The translations under genes were made by a program, and so were the position numbers. DNA of 64,000 nt from JAUNBN01 sp036645935 (GTDB taxonomy: Bacteria > Bacillota > Clostridia > Oscillospirales > Ruminococcaceae), in assembly GCA_036645935.1 (NCBI GenBank), contig JAVXNE010000009.1:42567-106566 (forward strand), read 5' to 3'. Shown here in pieces: positions 32,287-41,039 of the stretch. The stretch's first letter is position 1. Each line of letters starts with the position of its first letter. The notes beneath the pieces were generated by a model, which had not been told where the DNA came from, searched no databases, and saw only the letters and a program-made list of their open reading frames with translations.

Positions 32287-34913
32287 TGTGCCCTCGTCAT
32301 GCGAACCTCACGTGGTCGGCTGCCGTCGGCCGCTGTGATGATTCCCATCTCTTCCATGTCGTCCATTATGCGCGCGGCGCGTGAATATCCGAGCCGCAGT
32401 TTTCGCTGAAGCAGCGATGTTGAAGCCTGTCCAGCTTCAATAACGACTTCAATTGCCTGCTCGAGCATAGCGTCCGACACACCGTCGCCGGCACTGCTCT
32501 GTCCGCTCTCGCGTGCGGCATTTGCCTCCGTATCTCTAATAAACTGTTCATTGTAGCGCGCCATCGTATATTTTTTGAGAAACTCCACCACTCGTGCGAC
32601 TTCCTCGTCACCGACATAACATCCCTGAACACGCACCGGTTTCGTCGCTCCAACCGGAAGAAAGAGCATGTCCCCGTTTCCGATAAGCTTTTCCGCCCCC
32701 GACGTGTCAAGAATGGTTCGGCTGTCAACCTGCGAGCTGACCTTAAAAGCGATTCGCGTCGGGATGTTATTTTTTATGGTTCCCGTTATGACGTCAACCG
32801 ATGGGCGCTGTGTCGCGACGACAAGATGTATCCCAGCCGCGCGCCCCATCTGCGCGAGACGGCAGATTGAATCCTCGACCTCATTGGGAGCTGTCATCAT
32901 CAAGTCATTGAGCTCATCTATGACTATAACTATGCGTGACTTTCGCTCGAGAGGCACGCCTTCGGATGCCTCACCTTCGGGAGAAAACGCATCGCTCTTG
33001 TTGCGCCGATCCACGGCGGCATTATACTCCTCAATGTTTCGTGCGGAGGTTTCGGCAAAGAGCCTGTATCTTTTCTGCATCTCGGCGACGGCCGCGCCGA
33101 GTGCCCCTGCCGCCTTTTTGGGATCGGTGACCACAGGTGTGTGCAGATGCGGAAGTCCCGCATAGCAGGTGAACTCAACAAGCTTCGGGTCGACGAGCAC
33201 GAGCTGCACGTCGTCCGGTGAAGATTTGTATACAAGGCTCATTATGATCGAATTGATACAAACGGATTTGCCCATTCCCGTTGCACCCGCTATCAGCAGA
33301 TGCGGCATTTTGGAGATGTCACCGATTTTCACTTTGCCCGCTATATCTTTGCCAATGGCAAAGCTGAGCGGCGAGGACGCGTTTTTAAATTCGTCACTCT
33401 CGATCACAGAGCGCAACTTGACCGCACTCCTCGTCTTGTTCGGCACCTCCACACCCACGGCGGCCTTGCCGGGTATCGGTGCCTCAATGCGGACACCGTC
33501 GGCCGCGAGATTGAGTGCGAGATCGTCAGAGAGGTTCACAATTCTCGAGAGTCTCACTCCCGGCTCAGGCTGCAATTCATATCGGGTCACTGTTGGGCCG
33601 CGAGAGTAATCGATAATTTTGGTGCTCACACCGAAGCTTTTGAGCGTGCTGACAAGGCTGTCTGCGGTTGAGCGCATCTCATCGTCAGCCACGTGCTCCA
33701 CAATTGCTTTCGGTTTGTCGAGCAGCGCAACGGGAGGAAAACGGTACTCGGTCGGAACATCTGAAAAAAACTCGGGCTCCGGCTCGGGTTGCGGCGTTGC
33801 CACGATCGGCTCGGGATTGGTGTTGGGGGCGCTCGCACTTCGGTCGTCGGCGCTGTCTTTAAAATCGGTGAACAGCGTTTCCATCATCTGCTGTCTGCGA
33901 AACACCTCGTCCACAACTTCAGCCGCAGGGCCACATGGAGCCGCGTCCCGTGTGATCACCTCGTCATCATCCACCGGAGCGTCGCTCGAAGGATCGAACT
34001 CCGGTCCCAGCGGAATGTCGATTCTGCTGCCGTGCTCGTCGACGCAGCAGCGAACCCGCTCGGGTTCACTCGTCACGGCACTCTCCCGCGAAGCGAGAAT
34101 TTCAGGTTCTTTCTTCAACGTCTCGTCAGTTTTGAAATCGGTATTGTTCTCCTCAATCCCTCCCATGGCGGACGACTCATCACTCGGAGGGCCGATTGGG
34201 ATATCAATCTTTTTTCTCCGAAAGAGAGAGGGCTTGGGTGTGCCCTCCCACGGGGCGGCATCACTCTCAGAATCTGCAGATTCCGCCGCAGCCGCAAACG
34301 CGTGTTCCTCGTGAACATTTTTTATCTTGTCTATCGGTTTGCGCAGCGTGTTCATCAAGTCCGCTATCGTGCGTCCTGTGAGCAGCATGACACAGACGAA
34401 TATAATCAAAATTATCAGTATTTTAGCAGCAGTCAAACCGCAACTGACCTCAAGCGGCCAGCCCAACAACGCCGACATCGCTCCCCCGCCCTCGACGAGC
34501 GAGCCGCGACGATAAAGCTCAGCTATATCCGCTACAAACTTGCCGTTGGCACAGCGGTAATCTCCAAACACGCAGAGCGCTCCGGAAACCGCCACAAACA
34601 GTGCACCAACCTTGACAGAGCGCGGAATTGGAGGTTTCTTCCCGTATGCCAACATAACAGCGAGAGCTAAAACAATCGGGCCAACGGCATAAGCGAGCAC
34701 GCCAAATACACCGAACAGCACACTGCCCACGGCGCGCCACACGCCCTCTCCCTCATGCAGCGAGAGTGCAATCAAAAGAGCTCCGCTCGCAAACAGCGCT
34801 ATGGCAATGCCATCACGTTGGTGCTTGAGCTGGGCTGCGCGCTGCGCCTCTCTCTTTTGCCTCTCAATCTGTGCTTTGGAAGCGCGTCCTTTTTTTTTCG
34901 GAGTTGCGGGCAT
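32244..34913 (-). CDS. ftsK: FtsK/SpoIIIE DNA translocase
   Basis: An 889-residue membrane ATPase that pumps DNA during division or sporulation. Four N-terminal membrane helices (about residues 35-190) are followed by an acidic, Pro/Ser-rich linker (about 190-400), the alpha/beta motor with Walker A GATGMGKSVCINS and Walker B IVIVIDELNDLMM, and a C-terminal winged gamma domain (LLQRKLRLGYSRAARIMDDME) that reads KOPS/SRS. It starts right at the end of uppP and is coupled to the MBL gene downstream. Confidence 0.96.
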   Translation of the reverse strand: MPATPKKKGRASKAQIERQKREAQRAAQLKHQRDGIAIALFASGALLIALSLHEGEGVWRAVGSVLFGVFGVLAYAVGPIVLALAVMLAYGKKPPIPRSVKVGALFVAVSGALCVFGDYRCANGKFVADIAELYRRGSLVEGGGAMSALLGWPLEVSCGLTAAKILIILIIFVCVMLLTGRTIADLMNTLRKPIDKIKNVHEEHAFAAAAESADSESDAAPWEGTPKPSLFRRKKIDIPIGPPSDESSAMGGIEENNTDFKTDETLKKEPEILASRESAVTSEPERVRCCVDEHGSRIDIPLGPEFDPSSDAPVDDDEVITRDAAPCGPAAEVVDEVFRRQQMMETLFTDFKDSADDRSASAPNTNPEPIVATPQPEPEPEFFSDVPTEYRFPPVALLDKPKAIVEHVADDEMRSTADSLVSTLKSFGVSTKIIDYSRGPTVTRYELQPEPGVRLSRIVNLSDDLALNLAADGVRIEAPIPGKAAVGVEVPNKTRSAVKLRSVIESDEFKNASSPLSFAIGKDIAGKVKIGDISKMPHLLIAGATGMGKSVCINSIIMSLVYKSSPDDVQLVLVDPKLVEFTCYAGLPHLHTPVVTDPKKAAGALGAAVAEMQKRYRLFAETSARNIEEYNAAVDRRNKSDAFSPEGEASEGVPLERKSRIVIVIDELNDLMMTAPNEVEDSICRLAQMGRAAGIHLVVATQRPSVDVITGTIKNNIPTRIAFKVSSQVDSRTILDTSGAEKLIGNGDMLFLPVGATKPVRVQGCYVGDEEVARVVEFLKKYTMARYNEQFIRDTEANAARESGQSSAGDGVSDAMLEQAIEVVIEAGQASTSLLQRKLRLGYSRAARIMDDMEEMGIITAADGSRPREVRMTRAQFQERTMNLEAPVE

Positions 34914-35804
34914 TTACGCAACACCCCTTGTGAATATGTTATTCGCGACTTCGACAATATTAGCCCCCGCGATATGCTCGATTATTCCGATGGAGACAAC
35001 GGCAATTCCGAGCGCCAGGGTATAATAGGCAAAGATCGCGAAGCGGTCAGTTTTCACGAGCCAGGAGACAAGCTTGATGGCAGCGAGACCAAATACCGCC
35101 GAGGTTACCATTCCCACTATCAGCGCGGGACTGAATGCCACACCCTCCGCAAGTGCGTCCTTGAGTTCGAGCAAGCTCGCACCCATAATTGCGGGAATTC
35201 CCATAATAAAGGAAAATCCAACCATGAATTCACGGGAAAACCCGCGCATGAGTCCGGCGGAAATCGTTGAACCCGAACGGGACACTCCGGGCAAAACGGC
35301 AAGTCCCTGAAAGCATCCGATCACCACCGCGTCCTTCACCGTCATGTCGACGGCGGTCTTATATCCCTTAACGCTGCGGTCCGCAAGCAGCAGCAGCGCG
35401 CTGGTTATCAGGAAACAGACGCCCTCAACGAGAATGTCGCTGTCCTCGGACAGCGCTGTAACCGCGTCTTTAATGAGCAGAAACGGCAGCAACACGACGA
35501 GCGAAAGCAGCACCATGATGACCGCTCTTCGGTTTTCGTTCGCCTCTTTGAACCTGAATTTTCTTGTGAATATATCACCTATCATCTTAAAGGTCTCAAC
35601 TATCATTCCGATGATGGTTTTGTGAAAGGCGATGAACACCGCGAGCAGCGTTCCGACATGGAGCATTACGGAAAAGAACAGCGCATTTTCCGATTGAAGC
35701 CCGAAAAGATGTTGAAACAGCGAGAGATGTCCCGAACTTGAAACCGGCAGAAATTCCGTGAAGCCCTGAAGCACTCCCTGTAAAAACCCCTCAATAACAG
35801 TCAT
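34914..35804 (-). CDS. uppP: Undecaprenyl-diphosphate phosphatase (BacA/UppP)
   Basis: A 296-residue membrane enzyme that dephosphorylates undecaprenyl diphosphate for cell-wall synthesis and gives bacitracin tolerance. Family motifs are GFTEFLPVSSSGHL near the N-terminus and LPGVSRSGSTISAGL in the second half. Its stop is directly followed by the ftsK start, so the two are co-transcribed; both serve the division-associated envelope. Confidence 0.96.
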   Translation of the reverse strand: MTVIEGFLQGVLQGFTEFLPVSSSGHLSLFQHLFGLQSENALFFSVMLHVGTLLAVFIAFHKTIIGMIVETFKMIGDIFTRKFRFKEANENRRAVIMVLLSLVVLLPFLLIKDAVTALSEDSDILVEGVCFLITSALLLLADRSVKGYKTAVDMTVKDAVVIGCFQGLAVLPGVSRSGSTISAGLMRGFSREFMVGFSFIMGIPAIMGASLLELKDALAEGVAFSPALIVGMVTSAVFGLAAIKLVSWLVKTDRFAIFAYYTLALGIAVVSIGIIEHIAGANIVEVANNIFTRGVA

Positions 35805-35883
35805 GTTTTCTCCTTGAAGCTACGGCGCTCACGCGTCGCTTATGAAAATCATTACTGTATATGATATCATATTCAACCTCCGT

Positions 35884-36609
35884 TTAAAACTGTTTTTTGC
35901 GTCTTGCGGTTCTTCGCGCAAGATATCCCATCGCCTCGCCGAGAGAACCTATCTCGTCTATCAGCCCTTCTTCCACCGCCTGCTCACCGTCGAGCACTGT
36001 GCCCACATCCAGGACAAGCTCACCCGTTTTCAGCAGCAGTTCTGAAAGCCTTTCCTCCGAAATTCTCGAGTGGCCACATATGAAGCGGGTTATTCTCTCC
36101 TGCATCCTGTCGAAATGACGCATCGTTTGCGGCACGCCCAGCACTGTTCCGTTGTGGCGCACAGGATGAACAGTCATTGTGGCTGTCGGCACGATGAAAG
36201 AGCGGTCTGCTGACACGGCAAGCGGTATTCCAATCGAATGACCGCCGCCGAGCACGAGCGACGCCGTCGGTTTTTTCATCCCGGCGATAAGCTCCGCAAT
36301 TGCAAGCCCCGCCTCGACGTCTCCCCCCACCGTGTTGAGGATGATGAGCAGCCCATAGATATCGGGGTCCTCCTCGACGGCGACGAGCAGCGGTATCACG
36401 TGCTCGTACTTTGTGGATTTTGTGTCCGATGGCAATTCTGTGTGTCCTTCAACCTGCCCCACTATTGTGAGGCAGTGAATCGGATATCGTCCTTTTGTCT
36501 TCGCAACCGAGCTTGTCTCGAGCATCAGCTCAGTGTCCAGAATCTCTTCGGCGTCTGCGCTTTTCGCCTTTTCGTTCTGTGTCTCTTTGCCTTTCTTTTC
36601 GTTTTTCAA
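35884..36609 (-). CDS. tepA: TepA/ClpP-like serine protease
   Basis: About 241 residues. A charged, disordered N-terminus precedes a ClpP-fold domain with the nucleophile serine in GGGHSIGIPLA and the histidine in MTVHPVRHNG. B. subtilis TepA (YmfB) aids protein translocation or degrades signal peptides. The TTG start at 36609 is chosen because GGAGG lies 7 bp upstream; an ATG at 36645 has none. It lies in its own unit, divergent from acn. Confidence 0.88.
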   Translation of the reverse strand: MKNEKKGKETQNEKAKSADAEEILDTELMLETSSVAKTKGRYPIHCLTIVGQVEGHTELPSDTKSTKYEHVIPLLVAVEEDPDIYGLLIILNTVGGDVEAGLAIAELIAGMKKPTASLVLGGGHSIGIPLAVSADRSFIVPTATMTVHPVRHNGTVLGVPQTMRHFDRMQERITRFICGHSRISEERLSELLLKTGELVLDVGTVLDGEQAVEEGLIDEIGSLGEAMGYLARRTARRKKQF

Positions 36610-36682
36610 GAGTGTACCTCCGTTATTTTTTGTTATTCTTTGCAAAACCTCGGATAATAACCCTTAATTCAACGTTAAAAAA

Positions 36683-36711
36683 TTGACAGTGTTGTGGCGA
36701 TAGTTTAAAAT
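36683..36711 (+). promoter_or_regulatory. Sigma-A promoter of acn-icd-rex
   Basis: TTGACA (36683-36688), 17 bp, TAAAAT (36706-36711), 45 bp before the proposed acn start. No clear Rex operator (TTGTTAA...TTAACAA) is visible around it. Confidence 0.8.
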
Positions 36712-36755
36712 ATGACACGTAAATCATGACAAACGCAACCTCGGAGGAAAATCAA

Positions 36756-38696
36756 TTGTCAAAGACCGCAGCGCAAAAAATACTCGCCGCCCATCTCGTT
36801 GACGGCGTTCTCGGGAAAACCCCCGAGCTGGGAATTCGGATTGACCGAACGCTCACGCAGGATTCAACAGGCACAATGGCCTATCTCCAATTTGAGGCGA
36901 TGGGAATACCGCGCGTCAAAACAGAGCTATCGGTCGCTTACATCGACCACAACATATTACAAACCGGCTTTGAAAACGCCGACGATCACGAGTATATTCG
37001 CACCGTCGCGAAAAAACACGGCATACGCTTTTCCCGCCCGGGCAACGGAATATGCCACCAGGTCAATCTCGAACGCTTTGGCGCTCCAGGCAAGACTCTT
37101 GTCGGCTCTGACAGCCACACTCCGACGGCGGGCGGCGCCGGAATGCTCGCGTTCGGCGCGGGCGGACTTGACGTCGCGGTCGCGATGGGTGGCGGAGCCT
37201 ATTATATATCTGATCCCAAAATCATCGGCATTGAGCTTACCGGAAAACTAAACCGCGGCTCGAGCGCCAAAGACGTCATTCTCGAGGTGCTGCGTCGTCT
37301 CGGTGTCAAGGGCGGTACGGGCAAGATAATTGAATATTTGGGAGACGGCGTGAAGACGCTCGGCGTTCCCGAGCGGGCGACAATCACCAATATGGGTGCG
37401 GAGCTTGGCGCCACTACATCGATTTTTCCGAGCGACCAAATCACCCGGGAATTTCTCAAAGCTCAAGGGCGCGAGGCCGATTGGGTCGAACTGTCGGCAG
37501 ATCCCGACGCCGAATTCAGCAAAAAGCTCGTTATAGAGCTCGACAAGCTTGAGCCTCTTGTCGCCTGCCCCCACATGCCCGACATCGTGAGGCCGGTGAG
37601 CGAACTTGCAGGCATGGCGATAGATCAGGTGTGCATCGGCTCGTGCACAAATTCATCGCTGCTTGATATGCTCAAGGTGGCAGCCATCTTAAAGGGGAAA
37701 ACTGTCGCCGAAAATGTCAGCCTCACCATCTCTCCCGGTTCGAGACAGGTGCTCGACATGCTCGCCGAGTGCGGTGCGCTGGCAGACATGGTGCGCGCAG
37801 GAGCGCGTGTGCTCGAATGCGCCTGTGGGCCGTGCATAGGCATGGGTCAGGCTCCCCGCAGCGGCGCCGTGAGCGTGCGGACGTTCAACCGCAATTTCGA
37901 AGGACGCTCGGGCACAGCAGATGCGCAGGTGTACCTTGCAAGCCCTGAAACGGCGGCAGTGAGCGCAATTGCCGGCATGCTCTGCGACCCGCGAGCTGCG
38001 TGCGCCGAGCTTGACGTCTCGCTCCCTTCCAGCTTCGAAGTAAACGACAACATGATAACGATGCCCGCAAACAAGACCGACGCCGAGACAATCACCGTCA
38101 CGCGCGGGCCAAATATAAAACCATTCCCGATAGCGAAACCGCTTTGCGGCGAGCTTGCAGCTCCCGTTGTGCTCAAAGTCGGGGACAACATCACCACCGA
38201 CCACATCATGCCGTCAGGAAGTGCTCTTCTCCCCTTCCGTTCAAATATACCCCACCTATCCGAGTTCTGTTTTTCGCGTTGTGACGAAAAATTTCCCGCA
38301 AGAGCAAAATCAGCAGGTCACGGCATCATTGTCGGCGGAGAAAACTATGGACAGGGCAGCTCGCGCGAACACGCCGCGCTTGTCCCCCTATTTCTTGGCA
38401 TTGAGGCAGTCGTTGCCAAAAGCTTTGCGAGGATTCACCGCGACAATCTCGTGAATGCCGGAATTGTGCCGCTCGTCTTCTGCAACGCGGATGATTGGGA
38501 CGGGATTTCACTCGGAGACGAACTCGCGACAGAGGGTCTCCTCTCCGCGCTCGAAAAGGACTGCGACACTGTGACCATCGTTAATAGAACCAAAAACGCG
38601 AGCTTCACGGCCGCGATAGAGCTATCCGAACGCAGGCGCGCTATTTTGCTTGCGGGCGGTCTGCTCAACTACACCAAGGCGAGAGGTAAGGAATGA
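36756..38696 (+). CDS. acn: Aconitate hydratase
   Basis: About 646 residues, the short aconitase form common in anaerobes. It interconverts citrate and isocitrate with a [4Fe-4S] cluster. Cluster cysteines are in CIGSCTNSS and CGPCIGMGQ; the swivel domain has GENYGQGSSREHAALVP and SGSALLPFRSN. The TTG start at 36756 follows CGGAGG by 8 bp and is preferred to the ATG at 36726. Its stop overlaps the icd start. The acn-icd-rex order suggests a redox-controlled route to 2-oxoglutarate. Confidence 0.95.
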   Translation: MSKTAAQKILAAHLVDGVLGKTPELGIRIDRTLTQDSTGTMAYLQFEAMGIPRVKTELSVAYIDHNILQTGFENADDHEYIRTVAKKHGIRFSRPGNGICHQVNLERFGAPGKTLVGSDSHTPTAGGAGMLAFGAGGLDVAVAMGGGAYYISDPKIIGIELTGKLNRGSSAKDVILEVLRRLGVKGGTGKIIEYLGDGVKTLGVPERATITNMGAELGATTSIFPSDQITREFLKAQGREADWVELSADPDAEFSKKLVIELDKLEPLVACPHMPDIVRPVSELAGMAIDQVCIGSCTNSSLLDMLKVAAILKGKTVAENVSLTISPGSRQVLDMLAECGALADMVRAGARVLECACGPCIGMGQAPRSGAVSVRTFNRNFEGRSGTADAQVYLASPETAAVSAIAGMLCDPRAACAELDVSLPSSFEVNDNMITMPANKTDAETITVTRGPNIKPFPIAKPLCGELAAPVVLKVGDNITTDHIMPSGSALLPFRSNIPHLSEFCFSRCDEKFPARAKSAGHGIIVGGENYGQGSSREHAALVPLFLGIEAVVAKSFARIHRDNLVNAGIVPLVFCNADDWDGISLGDELATEGLLSALEKDCDTVTIVNRTKNASFTAAIELSERRRAILLAGGLLNYTKARGKE

Positions 38697-39865
38697 TGAA
38701 TCGTGATTTCACAAGCGCCATTGCGCGCTTCCAAGAGCTTTTAATCCAGCAATCAGACCGCTGTGATCGCATGAAGACCGACGGGGATTTCGTCGATTAC
38801 TCGGCGCTTGACAAGCTCATCATCGGCGTGTGCGGCGGCGACGGAATCGGGCCTACAATAACCAAAGAGGCGGCGAGGGTGCTGCGCTTTCTTCTTTCTG
38901 ATGACGTCGCCGCTGGCACAATTGAATTCCGTGATATCGACGGGCTGACCATCGAAAACCGCACCGCACAAGGCAAGGCCATCCCCGACGACGTGCTGTC
39001 GGCGCTCAAGGCATGTCACGTCATACTCAAAGGCCCGACAACAACCCCCGACGCCGGCGGCAAAGGCCCAAATATCGGCAGTGCCAACGTTGCAATGCGC
39101 CGCGAGCTCGATTTGTTCGCGAACGTCCGCCCCGTCAAGCTGCCCGAATTGGATATTGATTGGACCTTTTTTCGCGAGAACACCGAGGGAGCTTACGCAG
39201 TCGGAGACAAGGGTGTCTCGCTGCCGGATCTTGGCATCGATTTCACAATCACAACCGACGAGGGCACAAAGCGCATCTCGCGTCTCGCTTACGAATACGC
39301 CCGTAAAAACGGAAAACATCGCGTCTCGATAATCACCAAAGCGAACGTAATAAAGGAGACTGACGGACGTTTCCTCCGTCTTTGCTCCGAACTCGGGAAA
39401 GAATACCCCGAAATAGTTACCGACAGCTGGTATGCCGACATACTGACAGCAAAGCTAATCGACCCAGAGCGCAGATCGCTTTTTGAGGTCGTTGTTCTGC
39501 CAAACCTCTACGGAGACATAATCACAGACGAGGCCGCGCAGATTCAAGGAGGTGTCGGCACAGCCGGCAGCGCAAATATAGGAAAAAAATATGCGATGTT
39601 CGAGGCCATTCACGGTTCCGCACCACGCATGGTCGAAGAGGGACGCGCGCAGTTTGCCGACCCGTGCTCAATGCTTCGCGCCGCCGTGCTTTTGCTGCGC
39701 CACATAGGCCGATCTGAGCTTGCCGATCTTCTTGAGCGCGCGCTCGACTACTGCATGTTTGAGGATAAAACACACGTGATAACAGGACGCGATTCAGGGT
39801 GCACCTGTGAGCAGTTTGGGGATTACGTGATGCAGACTGTGGGTGAAATGAGGGACAAACAATGA
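38693..39865 (+). CDS. icd: Isocitrate/isopropylmalate dehydrogenase family protein, probably isocitrate dehydrogenase
   Basis: A 390-residue beta-decarboxylating dehydrogenase. After a 40-residue N-terminal extension it shows GVCGGDGIGPTITKEA, FFRENTEGAYAV, NLYGDIITDEAAQIQGG and EAIHGSAPRM. The family covers isocitrate, isopropylmalate and homoisocitrate; overlap with aconitase upstream supports isocitrate. NAD or NADP preference cannot be fixed by eye. The stop overlaps the rex start (ATGA). Confidence 0.9.
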   Translation: MMNRDFTSAIARFQELLIQQSDRCDRMKTDGDFVDYSALDKLIIGVCGGDGIGPTITKEAARVLRFLLSDDVAAGTIEFRDIDGLTIENRTAQGKAIPDDVLSALKACHVILKGPTTTPDAGGKGPNIGSANVAMRRELDLFANVRPVKLPELDIDWTFFRENTEGAYAVGDKGVSLPDLGIDFTITTDEGTKRISRLAYEYARKNGKHRVSIITKANVIKETDGRFLRLCSELGKEYPEIVTDSWYADILTAKLIDPERRSLFEVVVLPNLYGDIITDEAAQIQGGVGTAGSANIGKKYAMFEAIHGSAPRMVEEGRAQFADPCSMLRAAVLLLRHIGRSELADLLERALDYCMFEDKTHVITGRDSGCTCEQFGDYVMQTVGEMRDKQ

Positions 39866-40542
39866 AACAGAGTGAAGATGTCTCGCTGCTAGTAGTGCGT
39901 CGGTTGCCCAGATATTACCGATTTTTAACTGAGCTCAAAAAGAGCGGCATAGTTCGCATATCCTCAAAAGAACTCGCGCGCCGCATGAGACTCACCGCCT
40001 CCCAGATACGTCAGGATCTCAACTGTTTTGGTGGTTTCGGGCAGCAGGGATACGGGTATAATGTCGATCAGCTTTCAGATGAGATTGAAAAAATTCTTCG
40101 ACTCGACACCCGGCTTCCCGCCATTGTCATCGGCATCGGAAACCTCGGACGCGCGCTGTCCTCTTACCTCTACGAGGCGAACGGAGTCGAGCTGATCGGT
40201 CTTTTCGACAAGAACCCCAAGAGTGTTCTGGACTTCAATCCCGATCTCGAGATCATGGGAATCACCAAACTGGACGAATTTTGTATTGCAAATAAACCTC
40301 TCATCGCTATCCTGTGCATCCCGAGCGAGCACGCACAGCAGATGGCGGCACGGCTCGTGTCTCTCGGCATCAGAGGATTTTGGAATTTCAGCCATGTTGA
40401 GCTGCACCTTGACAGCGACATCTGCATCGAAAACGTCCATCTCGGCGACAGTCTGATGACACTCGGCTACAACGTCAATCAGGCACTGGACAAACTCGCA
40501 TCCTCCGACCACAAGACTGCCATGGATCATAACAAGCATTAG
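39862..40542 (+). CDS. rex: Redox-sensing transcriptional repressor Rex
   Basis: A 226-residue repressor that senses the NADH/NAD+ ratio. The N-terminal winged helix has RRLPRYYRFL and RQDLNCFGGFGQQGYGYNV; the Rossmann domain has VIGIGNLGRALSSY. Being the last gene of acn-icd-rex is unusual and suggests that redox state and the oxidative branch to 2-oxoglutarate are tied together. Length is normal. Confidence 0.97.
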   Translation: MKQSEDVSLLVVRRLPRYYRFLTELKKSGIVRISSKELARRMRLTASQIRQDLNCFGGFGQQGYGYNVDQLSDEIEKILRLDTRLPAIVIGIGNLGRALSSYLYEANGVELIGLFDKNPKSVLDFNPDLEIMGITKLDEFCIANKPLIAILCIPSEHAQQMAARLVSLGIRGFWNFSHVELHLDSDICIENVHLGDSLMTLGYNVNQALDKLASSDHKTAMDHNKH

Positions 40543-41039
40543 GGCAGCAGCTCAGATTTCAAGTTTCGCAGGGAAATCATCGTTTCGATTTGACGATATC
40601 TCTCCGGCGCTGCTGCAAAATATTACGGATTTGGATGACGTCAAACACGCCGTCGCGCGTTTCCGGCAGATGCTGATCTTATTGAGTGTCGCCGGACAAT
40701 CAAAAAACGCCGCAATGCGGCTTCAAGTGCGTTTTCAAATTGCTCGAATGCAAAAGATCTTTGTATGCTTTGCTCTGAAAGCCCTGCATTTTTCCAATAA
40801 CCGTATCAATGGTTTTTTAAAACACAGCGGCAACCAATGCGCGAAACGCAAAAATCTTTTATCTCTGCGAATTTTAGAGACGCGCTCACAATCTGAGCAC
40901 AATTTCGCTCGCAGTCTTTGTTATTCGGTAAGTATTATTGGTAATTCCACACCATCAAGCCATCTGGTTTATCGTCCAAAACACAAAAGCCCGCGACTCT
41001 AAGGATCAATTCCGAAGAGCCGCGAGCTTGTTTTTTTCA
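40543..41039. other. Intergenic region between convergent rex and feoB
   Basis: About 500 bp with no supportable gene. A terminator lies at its right end (40980-41037). The part 40868-40950 resembles 63745-63835 (CACAATTTCGCTCGCA versus CACAATTTCGTTCGCA, and TTATTCGG versus TTATTCAG), so a decayed dispersed repeat is possible. Confidence 0.5.
40980..41037. terminator. Bidirectional terminator between rex and feoB
   Basis: AAGCCCGCGACTCT (40987-41000) pairs with AGAGCCGCGAGCTT (41016-41029) with two G-U pairs. The plus strand continues GTTTTTTT and the minus strand TTTTGTGT, so it serves both convergent units. Confidence 0.85.

Noticed and set aside
33789..34670. A 293-codon plus-strand frame opposite ftsK
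   Set aside because: It is antisense to the FtsK linker and membrane domain and has no family features; a shadow frame.
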